In this document: in pieces, positions 38,894-48,847 of the stretch | Numbering within the stretch: the stretch's first letter is position 1 | Layout of the letters: each line of letters begins with the position of its first letter | DNA from: Geomonas sp. Red32 | Lineage (GTDB): Bacteria > Desulfobacterota > Desulfuromonadia > Geobacterales > Geobacteraceae | Direction: 5' to 3' | DNA: 64,000 bases | Assembly: GCF_023652955.1 (NCBI RefSeq) | Contig: NZ_JAKLOY010000003.1 | Span: forward strand, 434,001-498,000 | The notes under the pieces: generated by a model | The model's input: only the letters and a program-made list of their open reading frames with translations | Told to the model about the DNA's origin: nothing | Databases searched by the model: none | Made by a program: the position numbers and the translations under genes

Positions 38894-40375
38894 CTAGGGA
38901 AGCTCGGTCTCCCCCATCAGGAAGCGGTCGCACTCGCGGGCAGCGCCGCGCCCTTCGTTGAAGGCCCAGACCACCAGGCTCTGGCCGCGGCGGCAGTCGC
39001 CGGCGGCGAAGACGCCGGGGATGCTGGTCGCGTACTTGTTGTACTCCGCCTTGATGTTGCTGCGCGGGTCGCGCTCGAGGCCGAGGGCGGCCGGGAGCTC
39101 CTGCTCGGGGCCGAGGAAGCCCATGGCGAGCAGCACCAGGCTGGCCGGACGGACCTTTTCGGTCCCCGGTACCGGGGCCGGGACGAACTGCCCTTTCTCG
39201 TTCTTCTCCCACTTAACCTCGACGGTGTGGACCGCGGTGACGTTGCCGTCGGCGTCCCCTTCGAACTTGGTGGCGGTGGTGAGGAACACCCTCGGATCGG
39301 CGCCGAACTTGGCGGCGGCCTCTTCCTGACCGTAGTCGACCTTGTGGACCTTCGGCCACTCCGGCCAGGCGTTGTCGGCGGCGCGGGTGTCGGGGAAGCG
39401 GGGCATGATCTCCAGCTGGGTGACCGACGTGGCGCCGTGGCGGAGCGAAGTGCCGACGCAGTCGGTGCCGGTGTCGCCGCCGCCGATGATGATGACGTCC
39501 TTACCCTCGGCGGAGATGAAGTCGCTCCCCCCCTTGAGTACCGCCTTGGTGTTGGCGGTCAGGAAGTCCATGGCGAAGTGGATCCCCTTGAGCGCTCTCC
39601 CCTCGATCGGAAGGTCGCGGGGGAGGGTGGCGCCGGTCGCGAGGACCACGGCGTCGAACTCGCTCTTAAGCTTCTCCACCGGGTAGTCGGCCCCGCCGAT
39701 GTTGGTGTTGCAGGCGAAGGTGATCTGCTCCTCCTCCATCAGCTTGATGCGGCGCAGCACCACCTCGCGCTTGTCGAGCTTCATGTTGGGGATGCCGTAC
39801 ATCAAAAGCCCCCCGGGGAGGTCGGCCCGCTCGAAGACGGTCACCTGGTGCCCCGCCTTGTTGAGCTGGGCGGCCGCGGAAAGTCCGGCCGGGCCGGAGC
39901 CGACCACCGCCACCTTCTTGCCGGTCCTGACCTGCGGCGGATTGGGAACGATCCAGCCCTCCTTCCAGGCGCGGTCGATCAGGCTCACCTCGATGTTCTT
40001 GATGGTGACCGCCGGCTCGCTAGCCCCCAGGGTACACGACCCCTCGCAGGGAGCCGGGCAGACCCGCCCGGTGAATTCCGGGAAGTTGTTGGTCCGCAGA
40101 AGTCTGGTCACCGCCTGTTTCCAGAGGCCGCGGTAGACCAGGTCGTTCCACTCGGGGATCAGGTTGTTGATCGGGCAGCCGCAGGCCATGCCGCTCACCA
40201 GCATCCCGGTGTGGCAGAAGGGGATGCCGCAGTCCATGCAGCGGGCCCCCTGGGTGCGGAGATTCTCGTCGGGCATGTGCAGGTGGAACTCGTTCCAGTC
40301 TTTGAGCCTATCCAGCGGCTCGCGGTCGGCCGGGAGCTCGCGAAGGTATTCCATGAATCCGGTAGGTTTTCCCAT
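38894..40375 (-). CDS. gltD: Glutamate synthase [NADPH] small subunit
   Basis: Protein of 493 residues. The N-terminal Fe-S part has [31 protein letters not shown] and [15 protein letters not shown] binding is at [15 protein letters not shown] and NADPH binding at [21 protein letters not shown]. It passes electrons from NAD(P)H to GltB for glutamate formation from glutamine and 2-oxoglutarate. It lies 33 bp after gltB in one operon. Confidence 0.96.
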   Translation of the reverse strand: MGKPTGFMEYLRELPADREPLDRLKDWNEFHLHMPDENLRTQGARCMDCGIPFCHTGMLVSGMACGCPINNLIPEWNDLVYRGLWKQAVTRLLRTNNFPEFTGRVCPAPCEGSCTLGASEPAVTIKNIEVSLIDRAWKEGWIVPNPPQVRTGKKVAVVGSGPAGLSAAAQLNKAGHQVTVFERADLPGGLLMYGIPNMKLDKREVVLRRIKLMEEEQITFACNTNIGGADYPVEKLKSEFDAVVLATGATLPRDLPIEGRALKGIHFAMDFLTANTKAVLKGGSDFISAEGKDVIIIGGGDTGTDCVGTSLRHGATSVTQLEIMPRFPDTRAADNAWPEWPKVHKVDYGQEEAAAKFGADPRVFLTTATKFEGDADGNVTAVHTVEVKWEKNEKGQFVPAPVPGTEKVRPASLVLLAMGFLGPEQELPAALGLERDPRSNIKAEYNKYATSIPGVFAAGDCRRGQSLVVWAFNEGRGAARECDRFLMGETELP

Positions 40376-40408
40376 AGCTCTTTCCTATCTCAATAAATTC
40401 TTCTTCGA

Positions 40409-43400
40409 TTAGTGTGCCGCCGCGGCGTTTTCTTCGAATGCCGCCGCCAGTGCCTCGTCGCCGCTCAAACCGGCCGCCTTGGCACGTTCCAGGGCCTGCA
40501 GGACCCTCTTGTAGTCCCTCGGCATGACCTTCAGGAACTGGTGGGCGTAGGTCCTCCAGTTGTTCAGGATGGCCGCGGCCCGCGCGCTCCCGGTCCTCTC
40601 CGCATGGCTCATGATCATCGCCTTGACGGTGGCGACGTCCTGCTCGTCCAGCTGCTCGAGATCGGCCATGTCGGTGTTGCAGCGCTCCCTGAACTGGTGC
40701 TGGTCGTCGAGCACGTAGGCGACGCCGCCGCTCATGCCGGCCGCGAAGTTCCTGCCGGTCTCGCCGAGCACCACCACGGTGCCGCCGGTCATGTACTCGC
40801 AGCCGTGGTCGCCCACCCCTTCCACCACCGCGTTGACGCCGGAGTTGCGGACGCAGAAGCGTTCGCCGGCGATCCCGCTGATGTAGGCGGTGCCGCTGGT
40901 CGCGCCGTAGAAGGCGACGTTGCCGGCGATGATGTTCTCCTCGGCCTTGAACTTGGAGCCCTCCGGAGGATAGACCACGATGGTGCCGCCGGAGAGCCCC
41001 TTGCCGAGGTAGTCGTTCGTGTCGCCGGAGAGCTCCATGGTCATCCCTTTCGGAATGAAGGCGCCGAAGCTCTGGCCGGCCGAGCCGTTGAACTTGAGCC
41101 GGACGGTCCCTTCCGGGAGCCCCTCGGCCCCGTAGGCCCGGGTGATCTCGTTGCCGACGATGGTGCCGGCCACGCGGTCGATGTTGGTGATGGAAAGCTC
41201 GGCGGATACCTGCTCGCCTTTCTCGATGGCCGGCTTGCAGATAGCGAGGAGCCTGGTGATGTCGAGCGACTTGTCGAGGCCGTGGTCCTGCGCCTCGGTG
41301 CAGTAACGGCTCCCCTTGACCCCGATCTCCGGGCGGTAGAGGATCTTGCTGAAGTCGAGCCCCTCAGCCTTCCAGTGGGCGACGGCCCGCTTGGGCTCCA
41401 GGCGGTTGGCGCGTCCCACCATGTCGTTGAAGGTGCGGAAGCCGAGCTCGGCCATGATCTCCCGGACTTCCTGGGCGACGAAACGCATGTAGTTGACCAC
41501 GTACTCCGGCTTGCCGGCGAACTTGGCCCTGAGGACCGGGTCCTGGGTGGCGACGCCGGTCGGGCAGGTGTTGGAGTGGCAGACCCGCATCATGACGCAG
41601 CCGAGGGTTACCAGCGGCGCGGTGGCGAAGCCGAACTCCTCGGCGCCCAAGAGGGCGGCGATGGCGACGTCGCGGCCGGTCTTCAGCTGGCCGTCAACCT
41701 CCACGATGATACGGGAACGGAGGTTGTTGAGCACCAGGGTCTGGTGGGTTTCGGCCAGGCCGAGCTCCCAGGGGAGGCCGGCGTGCTTGATGGAGGAAAG
41801 GGGCGATGCGCCGGTGCCGCCGTCGTAGCCGGAGATGAGCACCACGTCGGCATGGGCCTTGGCGACCCCGGCCGCGATGGTGCCGACCCCGACCTCGGAG
41901 ACCAGCTTGACGCTGATCCTCGCGCGGCGGTTGGCGTTTTTAAGGTCGTGGATCAGCTCCGCCAGGTCCTCGATGGAGTAGATGTCGTGGTGCGGCGGGG
42001 GCGACACGAGACCGACACCCGGAGTGGTGTGACGGGTCTTGGCCACCCACGGGTAGACCTTGTGCCCCGGCAGCTCGCCACCTTCGCCCGGCTTGGCCCC
42101 CTGGGCGAGCTTGATCTGCAGCTCGCCGGCGCTGGAGAGGTAGTTGCTGGTGACGCCGAAGCGGCCGGAAGCAACCTGCTTGATGGCGGAGTTCTTGGAG
42201 TCCCCCTGCTCGTTGGTCCAGGTGAAGCGCTCGGGATCCTCGCCGCCTTCGCCGGTGTTGGAGCGGCCGCCGATGCGGTTCATGGCGATGGCCAGCGCCT
42301 CGTGGGCCTCCTGGCTGATGGAGCCGTAGCTCATGGCACCGGTCTTGAAGCGCTTCATGATCTCTTCGACCGGCTCCACCTCGTCGATGGCGACCGGGAC
42401 GCGGATCTCGGTGTTGAAGTCGAGCAGGCCGCGCAGGGTGTACAGCCGCTCGTTCTGCTCGTCGATCAGCTTGGAGAAGACCTTGTACTCGTTGTAGTCG
42501 CCGGTACGGGTCGATTTCTGCAGCGACTGGATGGTGAGCGGGTTGAAGAGGTGCTCCTCGCCATCCTTGCGCCAGCCGTACTGCCCGCCCGGGTCGAGGG
42601 TCGGCTCCACCGGCACCCGGTGCGGATAGGCCTTGCGGTGGCGGACCAGCAGTTCCTGGGCGATCCCGTTGAAATCGATGCCGCCGATCCTGGAGGGGGT
42701 CCAGGTGAAGTACTTCTCGATGACCGAGTCGTGAAGGCCGACCGCTTCGCAGATCTGGGCGCCGCGGTAGCTCTGGATGGTGGAGATACCCATCTTGGCC
42801 ATGGTCTTGACGATACCCTTGACCGAGGCCTTGATGAAGTTCTTGACCCCTTTCTTGTGGTCGATGCCGGTCAGCATCCCCTGGGCGATCATGTCGTCGA
42901 TGGTCTCGAAGGCCAGGTAGGGGTTGATGGCGGTGATGCCGTACCCCAGGAGCACCGCGAAGTGGTGTACCTCGCGCGGCTCGCCCGACTCGAGGATCAA
43001 GGACGCGTGGGTGCGGGCGGCGGTGCGGATCAGGTAGTGGTGCAGGCCTGCCGACGCCAGGAGCGCCGGAATGGCAGCGTACTCCTCGTTCACGCCGCGG
43101 TCGGAGAGGATCAGGATGGTGGTCCCCATCTCGATGTGGCGGATGGCGGTAGAGAAGAGGCTTTCCAGGGCCTTCTCCATCCCCTCGGCGCCGTCGGCCG
43201 CCTTGAACAACAGCGACAGGGTGACGCTCTTGAAGCCCGGCTGGTCAAGGGCGCGCAGCTTCTCCAGTTCCTCGTTGGTGAGGAGCGGGTGGTCCAGGTG
43301 AATGGTACGGGCGCTGATCGCCGTGGGCTTTAAGAGGTTCGACTCCGAGCCGACGCGGACCGTGGTCGCGGTGATGATCTCCTCGCGGATCGGGTCGATC

Positions 43401-44986
43401 GGCGGGTTGGTCACCTGGGCGAAGAGCTGCTTGAAGTAGTTGTAAAGGAGCTGCGGCTTCTCGGAGAGGACCGCCAGCGGGGTGTCGGTTCCCATCGAGC
43501 CGAGCGGCTGGATGCCGTCGGTGGCCATGGGGCCCACGATGGTCTCCAGGTCCTCGAAGCTGTAGCCGAAGGCCTTCTGGCGCTGCAGGAGGGAGGACTG
43601 CTCGGCCGGCGCTGCCGTGGCTGCGGCGGGGAAGCTCTCCAGGGACTGGTGGTTGACCGCGACCCAGTCGGCGTACGGCTTGGCGGTGGCGAGCTCGTTC
43701 TTGATCTCTTCGTCGGAGACGATGCGTCCTGCTTCGGTGTCCACCAGGAACATCTTGCCCGGCTGCAGCCTCCCTTTCTTGATCACCTTGGCGGGGTCGA
43801 CCTGCAAGACGCCCGCCTCGGACGCCATGATGACCAGGTCGTCGTCGGTCAGGTAGTAGCGGCAGGGCCTGAGGCCGTTACGGTCGAGCACGGCGCCGAT
43901 GATCCGGCCGTCGGTGAAGGTGAGGGCGGCCGGGCCGTCCCACGGCTCCATCAGGCAGGAGTGGTACTCGTAAAAGGCGCGCTTCTCCTTGCTCATGCTC
44001 TCGTGGTTTTCCCACGGCTCCGGGACCATCATCATCACCGCGTGCGGCAGGGTGCGGCCGGATTTGACCAGGAGCTCGAGGCAGTTGTCGAACATGGCGG
44101 AGTCGGAGCCGTTGGCGTCGATCACCGGGAGGAGCTTCTTGATGTCCTCGCCGAAGAGCTCGGAAGAGAACATCGACTGGCGGGCGTGCATCCAGTTGAC
44201 GTTCCCCCTCAAGGTGTTGATCTCACCGTTGTGGGCCAGGTAGTGGTACGGATGGGCGCGGTCCCAGCTCGGGAAGGTGTTGGTGGAGAAACGGGAATGC
44301 ACCACCGCGATGGCGGTCTCCACCGACTCGTCGCGCAGGTCCGGGTAGTACTGGTCCAGCTGGGCCGGCATCAGCATCCCTTTGTAGACGATGGTGCGGG
44401 TCGAGTTGCTGGCGAAGTACCAGAGCGGATCCACTCCGGTGTCGCGGATCTCGTGGATGGCACGCTGGCCGATCACGTAGAGCTTGCGGTTGAAGGTGTC
44501 CTCGTCCCAGGACGGGTCGCGCTTGAAAAAGATCTGGCGGACCAGCGGCTCGCCGGCCTTGGCGGTGTCGCCCAAGAGCGAGTTGTCGGTGGGGACCTTG
44601 CGGCGGCCGATCATCTCGACCCCTTCCTCGGCGGTGATCCGGTGGAAGATGTGCTTGGCGGCCGAGCGCTCGGTGGCGTCCGGGGAGGTGAAGAGCATGG
44701 CGACGCCGTACTCGCCGAACGGGGGGAGCTCGAAGCCCAGCCCGGGGCAGACCTTGCGGAAGAAGGCATCGGGCATCTGCAGCAGGATGCCGGCGCCGTC
44801 GCCGGTGTTGTGCTCGCTCCCCACCGCGCCGCGGTGGTCGAGGTTAGCGAGGACGGTTATGGCCTGCTGGACGATCTCGTGGGACTTCTTCCCCTTGATG
44901 TTGGTGACGAAGCCGACGCCACAGGCATCATGCTCGAACTGGGGATCGTACATCCCCTGCTTCTTGGGTAATCCGATAGTTTTCAT
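40409..44986 (-). CDS. gltB: Glutamate synthase large subunit
   Basis: Protein of 1525 residues. After a propeptide of about 21 residues comes the amidotransferase nucleophile in [11 protein letters not shown]. The central and FMN domains follow, with the [3Fe-4S] Cys in [15 protein letters not shown], and then the C-terminal glycine-rich helix domain ([21 protein letters not shown]). It makes two glutamates from glutamine and 2-oxoglutarate. ATG 44986 is chosen because the propeptide then has the usual length; upstream in-frame starts exist at 45043 and 45013. Confidence 0.96.
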   Translation of the reverse strand: MKTIGLPKKQGMYDPQFEHDACGVGFVTNIKGKKSHEIVQQAITVLANLDHRGAVGSEHNTGDGAGILLQMPDAFFRKVCPGLGFELPPFGEYGVAMLFTSPDATERSAAKHIFHRITAEEGVEMIGRRKVPTDNSLLGDTAKAGEPLVRQIFFKRDPSWDEDTFNRKLYVIGQRAIHEIRDTGVDPLWYFASNSTRTIVYKGMLMPAQLDQYYPDLRDESVETAIAVVHSRFSTNTFPSWDRAHPYHYLAHNGEINTLRGNVNWMHARQSMFSSELFGEDIKKLLPVIDANGSDSAMFDNCLELLVKSGRTLPHAVMMMVPEPWENHESMSKEKRAFYEYHSCLMEPWDGPAALTFTDGRIIGAVLDRNGLRPCRYYLTDDDLVIMASEAGVLQVDPAKVIKKGRLQPGKMFLVDTEAGRIVSDEEIKNELATAKPYADWVAVNHQSLESFPAAATAAPAEQSSLLQRQKAFGYSFEDLETIVGPMATDGIQPLGSMGTDTPLAVLSEKPQLLYNYFKQLFAQVTNPPIDPIREEIITATTVRVGSESNLLKPTAISARTIHLDHPLLTNEELEKLRALDQPGFKSVTLSLLFKAADGAEGMEKALESLFSTAIRHIEMGTTILILSDRGVNEEYAAIPALLASAGLHHYLIRTAARTHASLILESGEPREVHHFAVLLGYGITAINPYLAFETIDDMIAQGMLTGIDHKKGVKNFIKASVKGIVKTMAKMGISTIQSYRGAQICEAVGLHDSVIEKYFTWTPSRIGGIDFNGIAQELLVRHRKAYPHRVPVEPTLDPGGQYGWRKDGEEHLFNPLTIQSLQKSTRTGDYNEYKVFSKLIDEQNERLYTLRGLLDFNTEIRVPVAIDEVEPVEEIMKRFKTGAMSYGSISQEAHEALAIAMNRIGGRSNTGEGGEDPERFTWTNEQGDSKNSAIKQVASGRFGVTSNYLSSAGELQIKLAQGAKPGEGGELPGHKVYPWVAKTRHTTPGVGLVSPPPHHDIYSIEDLAELIHDLKNANRRARISVKLVSEVGVGTIAAGVAKAHADVVLISGYDGGTGASPLSSIKHAGLPWELGLAETHQTLVLNNLRSRIIVEVDGQLKTGRDVAIAALLGAEEFGFATAPLVTLGCVMMRVCHSNTCPTGVATQDPVLRAKFAGKPEYVVNYMRFVAQEVREIMAELGFRTFNDMVGRANRLEPKRAVAHWKAEGLDFSKILYRPEIGVKGSRYCTEAQDHGLDKSLDITRLLAICKPAIEKGEQVSAELSITNIDRVAGTIVGNEITRAYGAEGLPEGTVRLKFNGSAGQSFGAFIPKGMTMELSGDTNDYLGKGLSGGTIVVYPPEGSKFKAEENIIAGNVAFYGATSGTAYISGIAGERFCVRNSGVNAVVEGVGDHGCEYMTGGTVVVLGETGRNFAAGMSGGVAYVLDDQHQFRERCNTDMADLEQLDEQDVATVKAMIMSHAERTGSARAAAILNNWRTYAHQFLKVMPRDYKRVLQALERAKAAGLSGDEALAAAFEENAAAAH

Positions 44987-45198
44987 GATGCGACCTTTGC
45001 GGGAAATGTTCATGGTGCTGATGGAATCGTCACTATGATGCAATACCGGTGCCGATTCACACCCCGTTCGGAGTTCCGGTACTTTGCGCCCGGACCAGCC
45101 ATTTTCTCCCCCCGTTGAGCTCTCATGAGCTTACCGATGTTACACAGTCGAGTACTCACTTCCACCTCACCGCGCCGTCTCCCCCTCCCGTGAAATCA

Positions 45199-45338
45199 CG
45201 TCCCCCCTTGTCAAAGGGGGGGGCCAGGGGGGATTTGCCTCCGCCAAGCCGAGGCCAACCCTCGCCCCCCCCTTGCTTCGAACACCTGCGACTCGCGTCC
45301 CCCCCTTTGCGAAGGGGGGACAGGGGGGATTTGCCTCT
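45199..45338. repeat. Two F1 palindromes in direct orientation
   Basis: Copies at 45199-45240 and 45297-45338, each ending GGGGGGATTTGCCTC. The 56 bp between them are unique. Confidence 0.8.
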
Positions 45339-45449
45339 CGTTGAATTATCCGAACCCTATATCTATAAGTAAGAGTAGCCGGTGGGTTCCCACCAGTAGA
45401 AGCCGTCGCTGCTGGCAAGGATAGGTGAGTTAAAGGCGGGGAGAGAGAA

Positions 45450-45590
45450 AAAGTAGGTGTGGGCCATCCTCGGGATCTTTCGGCTTGAAGCTCTTGATCG
45501 AAGCCAAGCTTCCATGAGGGGGCCGTCCACGGTGAAGTGGTCTTGCGACAACAGCCGCTTACGCTTTGCTTGGTCGAGTATGCGGGATAA
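45450..45590 (-). pseudogene. IS5-type transposase fragment, frameshifted
   Basis: One frame reads DQAKRKRLLSQDHFTVDG and PLMEAW, then the next frame reads ASIKSFKPKDPEDGP. Together they match the DUF772-type N-terminal region of IS5-family transposases (HFTVDGTLIEAWAS.KSF). A single missing base separates the frames, and both ends of the gene are gone. No terminal inverted repeats remain. Confidence 0.7.
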
Positions 45591-45636
45591 GAAAACGAAG
45601 ACTCGTTTCTGAACTTGGGTTTTCGACAACCTGCTA

Positions 45637-45662
45637 GAGGGGTGCCGTGGCACCTCACCCTT
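45637..45662 (-). terminator. Probable terminator stem after the Fe-S/VTT gene
   Basis: GAGGTGCC-A-CGGCACCCCTC-type stem on the minus strand. It resembles the terminators at 38833 and 62633 but has lost its T-tract. Confidence 0.45.
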
Positions 45663-45689
45663 CTTGTTTGAGGCGCAAACGGTACCAGG

Positions 45690-47468
45690 TTACGAGGCCG
45701 CTTTTTTGCGGTACCAGGAGGGGAGCAGCATAACGGCGGAGATCAGGACGGTGCCGATCACAAGCGACGGGGAGGCCTTTCCCTTCAGCAGTGCGGGAAG
45801 AGAACTGGAGAAGACGATGAACGCTATGCAGGCGGGGAGCATGAAGAGGAAGCTCGCTGCCACGTAGTGCCAGAAGGGGATCCTGGTCAGGCCGAAGGCG
45901 TAGTTGAGCAGGTTGAACGGGAAGAGGGGGACGAGCCTCGTCACGGCGACGATCTTCCATCCCTGTTCGCCCACCTTCTGGTCGAGGTTCTTCCACATCT
46001 CGCCGGTCAGCTTCGCTTCCACCCAGTCCCGCGCCAGATACCTTGCCACCAGGAACGAGGCCGAGGCTCCCAGGGTGGCGCCGGTTATGGCATAGACGAC
46101 ACCCCAGACCGGGCCGAACAGGAGCCCGGCGGCTATCGCCATCGGAAGGCCGGGGAGAAAGAGCACCGGGGTGATGCCGTAGAGCAGAATGAAAAGGACC
46201 GGCCCCAGGATTTCGTGCCCCTGGAGCATGAGCTCCAGGGCAGCCGGGTCGCAAAGATGGCTCCCCCCCGCCAGCCGAAAGAGCGCCGCCGCGGTGGCGA
46301 CCAGGAGAAGGATGGTGGCAGCTTTCAGCCGGCCAGTCGTGTCACTCGTCAACTCTTTCCCTCCTCGTTCCCGCATGATGGCGAACTTCCCACTCCTGCG
46401 GAATTTCCGTTTCAGGGCCAGCCTGTTCAGGTAGGTGAAGGGGGCCCGGGAGACCTTGATCTTGCCGGCGAGAGCTTCCTCCGGCTTCAGCCAGAGGTCG
46501 AGCAGGTGTATCGTAGCGGCCTTGCTGCGGTAGCTTTCGGCACATGCCGCGCAGTAGGTCACGATCGGTCTTCCTGCCGCTTCCTCGGCCCGCGATGCGG
46601 CTGCCTGCGCGAGAGTGTCGGGACGTACGAAGTTGACCCCGCCGCCGCGCCCGCAGCACTGGGTCTTTCGGCCCGCATGCCTCATCTCCTCGACCTGGAG
46701 CCCCTGCCGGCTAGCCAGTTCGCGAACGGCATCCTGCACCGGCTCCATCCTCCGTGATACGCAAGGATCGTGGACCACGACGCTGGCAGCGCGGCTGCAG
46801 TGCGAGGTGGCGGGCTGGGCGGCGAATGCCTCGTACACGGTCTCGACCGTCAGGTTCCCTCCGTACTCGCTGAAGATCCTCTGGCAGTTCGGGCAGGCCA
46901 CCAGCACCTTCCTGATCCCTCTCTCCAAAAGATAGTCTTTGATCTCCCCGAAGGAGGCCTGGAAGTGGCCGGTTCTCCCGAGGCTGTGGGACGGCTTGAG
47001 GCAGCAGTCGAGCACGATTCCCAGCTGGGGGACCGTGCGTTTCAACTCCTCGTAGACACCCCACACCACGCCCGGCCGGGAGCCTGGGAGGGCGCAGCCG
47101 GGGAACAAGACGGTGTCGCATTGTTCCGGCAGCCCGTAAAAGGTGAAGGCCGGGGAGGTCCCTTTCCTTTCATAGGCGATGAGCGGCGCGTGCCGCGGGT
47201 CGTCGCCCCCCCGTGTTTGCCGGACCTCCCGACGGCGCTCCAGGAAAAATGCTGCTGGGTCGATCCCTACCGGACAAACTGCTGTGCAGAGGCCGCAAAG
47301 CGTGCAGTGGAACGGATCACACTCTCTCAAGCCGTCGGCCAACTGCCTCGGGTTCCCGCTCCGCTGGAGAAAGTCGCACTCCTTCACGCACAGGTTGCAC
47401 CCGGTGCAGGCATGGACGTTACCAGCCGCTCGGCCAGTTCCCATAGATGTTCGGTTAGCTACTGCCAT
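45690..47468 (-). CDS. Fusion of Fe-S/CCG oxidoreductase and VTT (DedA/TVP38) membrane domain
   Basis: Protein of about 592 residues in one uninterrupted frame. The N-terminal 370 residues are soluble: CTGCNLCVKECDF and CTLCGLCTAVCPVGID ([4Fe-4S]), then CCG-type motifs (LDCCLKPSHSLG, QCCGRGGGVNFV, YCAACAESY). From about residue 375 on it is a TVP38/TMEM64-type membrane protein (LPGLPMAIAAGLLFGPVWG, ARYLARDWVEAKL, RLVPLFPFNLLNYAFGL). The combination suggests redox chemistry tied to a membrane transporter or scramblase-like domain; the function is not known. Start uncertain (47468, 47444 or TTG 47480). Confidence 0.8.
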   Translation of the reverse strand: MAVANRTSMGTGRAAGNVHACTGCNLCVKECDFLQRSGNPRQLADGLRECDPFHCTLCGLCTAVCPVGIDPAAFFLERRREVRQTRGGDDPRHAPLIAYERKGTSPAFTFYGLPEQCDTVLFPGCALPGSRPGVVWGVYEELKRTVPQLGIVLDCCLKPSHSLGRTGHFQASFGEIKDYLLERGIRKVLVACPNCQRIFSEYGGNLTVETVYEAFAAQPATSHCSRAASVVVHDPCVSRRMEPVQDAVRELASRQGLQVEEMRHAGRKTQCCGRGGGVNFVRPDTLAQAAASRAEEAAGRPIVTYCAACAESYRSKAATIHLLDLWLKPEEALAGKIKVSRAPFTYLNRLALKRKFRRSGKFAIMRERGGKELTSDTTGRLKAATILLLVATAAALFRLAGGSHLCDPAALELMLQGHEILGPVLFILLYGITPVLFLPGLPMAIAAGLLFGPVWGVVYAITGATLGASASFLVARYLARDWVEAKLTGEMWKNLDQKVGEQGWKIVAVTRLVPLFPFNLLNYAFGLTRIPFWHYVAASFLFMLPACIAFIVFSSSLPALLKGKASPSLVIGTVLISAVMLLPSWYRKKAAS

Positions 47469-47480
47469 TGCGAATCCCAA

Positions 47481-47503
47481 GGTGGGGAGCCGGGCTCCCC
47501 ACC
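47481..47503. other. Perfect 11-bp hairpin
   Basis: GGTGGGGAGCC-G-GGCTCCCCACC between the rhodanese stop and the Fe-S/VTT start. It is probably an attenuating or terminating stem; the T-tract is weak on both strands. Confidence 0.55.
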
Positions 47504-47520
47504 ATAGTTTTAGATGGAGG

Positions 47521-48495
47521 TTAGGGGATAGACGCTACAGCCGGTCCCATACCGCAGCCGGTGGCGATGGGGAGGGTGTGATCCTTGGACCAGCCGATCC
47601 AGGAACTGTCATAGTTGTGAAGCTTGTCCAGGGACCACCCGAGCAGGTAGAAGGTGAATAGCGCCTGGGTGGAACGTACCCCGGACTGGCAGAAGAAGTA
47701 CTGGTTTTTCTTCGGATCGGCCCCCAGCTTTTTAAGGATGGAGGCAGCTTCCTCGGCGGAGACCCACTCGGCGCGGTTCGCCTTCTTCTTGAAGATCTCC
47801 CAGCTTGCGAACTTGCCCCAGGGGATACGCCCTTTACGGTAGGCGCCTTTCTTCAGCTCTTCGCCGCAGTACTCCTTCTGTTCACGCTCGTCCCAAAGCT
47901 GCCCCTTGTGCTGGTCCTTCAGGGTCAGGATCTCCGGGGTATCCACCCTGAGCCGCGGATAGGCGACGCTGGCTTGGAAGTTCCCGGAGTGGTTCTTCTC
48001 CGGGGCCAGGAAGTCGGTATCGTACCCGCTCTCTTTCCATGCCTTCACCCCGCCGTCCAGCACCCTCACGTCGGTCTTGCCGTAATAGAAGAAGGCCCAC
48101 CAAAGCCTGGTGGCGTCGTACTTGGTGTCGAAGATGACGACCTTGGAGTCCTTGTTAATGCCGAGACGCCTGGCCAGTTTGGTGAACCCTTCCGCGTCGA
48201 TGAGATTGCCGGTGACCCCGTTCTGGGTTTCGGCCGGCGCCTCGTATTCGGGGCGGTCGACCATGAAGGACCCGGGAATGTGGCCGAGCCGGTACTCCAG
48301 CTCGTTTTCGGCCGCCACGATGACCAGTTTGGGATCCTTGGAATCGATGAGATGCTTCAGCTCTCTAGCCGTGATGAGCGCGTTGCCCCGGGCATACCCT
48401 TTGTACCCCTGTTTGGGAGCCGCTGCGTGAGCCCCTGCTGCCAAGGATACTGTAAGGGAAACGGTCAAGAAAACCAGGATAAATAGCCTCTGCAT
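47521..48495 (-). CDS. Exported rhodanese-type sulfurtransferase, two domains
   Basis: Protein of 324 residues with signal peptide MQRLFILVFLTVSLTVSLAAGAHA. The first rhodanese domain (about 40-160) is inactive-looking (VVIFDTKYDATRLWW, no Cys). The second has the active-site Cys in QYFFCQSGVRSTQALF. Sulfur transfer to cyanide or a protein acceptor in the periplasm is the family role. RBS TGGAGGTAGTGAA before ATG 48495; promoter candidate at 48533. It runs into the Fe-S/VTT gene on the same strand after a hairpin. Confidence 0.88.
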   Translation of the reverse strand: MQRLFILVFLTVSLTVSLAAGAHAAAPKQGYKGYARGNALITARELKHLIDSKDPKLVIVAAENELEYRLGHIPGSFMVDRPEYEAPAETQNGVTGNLIDAEGFTKLARRLGINKDSKVVIFDTKYDATRLWWAFFYYGKTDVRVLDGGVKAWKESGYDTDFLAPEKNHSGNFQASVAYPRLRVDTPEILTLKDQHKGQLWDEREQKEYCGEELKKGAYRKGRIPWGKFASWEIFKKKANRAEWVSAEEAASILKKLGADPKKNQYFFCQSGVRSTQALFTFYLLGWSLDKLHNYDSSWIGWSKDHTLPIATGCGMGPAVASIP

Positions 48496-48532
48496 TTCAC
48501 TACCTCCATTGTAAAGTAAATATGGCGGCCAA

Positions 48533-48561
48533 TATCTAACCAAAAAAGTAGTAAAATGCAA
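48533..48561 (-). promoter_or_regulatory. Candidate promoter of the rhodanese gene
   Basis: TTGCAT, 17-bp spacer, TAGATA on the minus strand, about 38 bp before the start. Confidence 0.5.
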
Positions 48562-48659
48562 GAGGAATGTTGCACTAGAATACTCAAGTAAGCTTGTCCT
48601 TCGCGTTGGGGGGTGTGTAGGCGCGAGTGGGGCAGATCGGCACACCATACCGGGGGATG

Positions 48660-48790
48660 GGAAGTTGTAAGGCCGAGGTGGCGAGGTGGCGAGGTCGGGA
48701 AGGGAAATTGTGAGGTCGTGAGGTGACGAGGTGACGAGGTGGTTAGGAGGGGTAGGGAAGGGTAGGGAAGCGAGGAGATAGGACGACACT
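48660..48790. repeat. Low-complexity GAGGTG(A/G)C tandem-like tract
   Basis: Degenerate repeats of GAGGTGACGAGGTGGCGAGG and TAGGGAAGGG with strong purine bias on the + strand. No gene is evident. Confidence 0.65.
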
Positions 48791-48800
48791 CGTTCAAGAG

Positions 48801-48840
48801 CACGAAGGGGAGGGCGATAAGGTTCGCCCTCCCCCTCGTG
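48801..48840. terminator. Probable terminator hairpin of the lipoprotein operon
   Basis: CACGAAGGGGAGGGCG / CGCCCTCCCCCTCGTG with loop ATAAGGTT, 8 bp beyond the lipoprotein stop. Very stable, but without a clear T-tract. Confidence 0.6.
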
Positions 48841-48847
48841 AGGATCG

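Noticed and set aside
45363..45653. Intact 96-residue gene
   Set aside because: It is a frameshifted piece of an IS5-type transposase without both ends.
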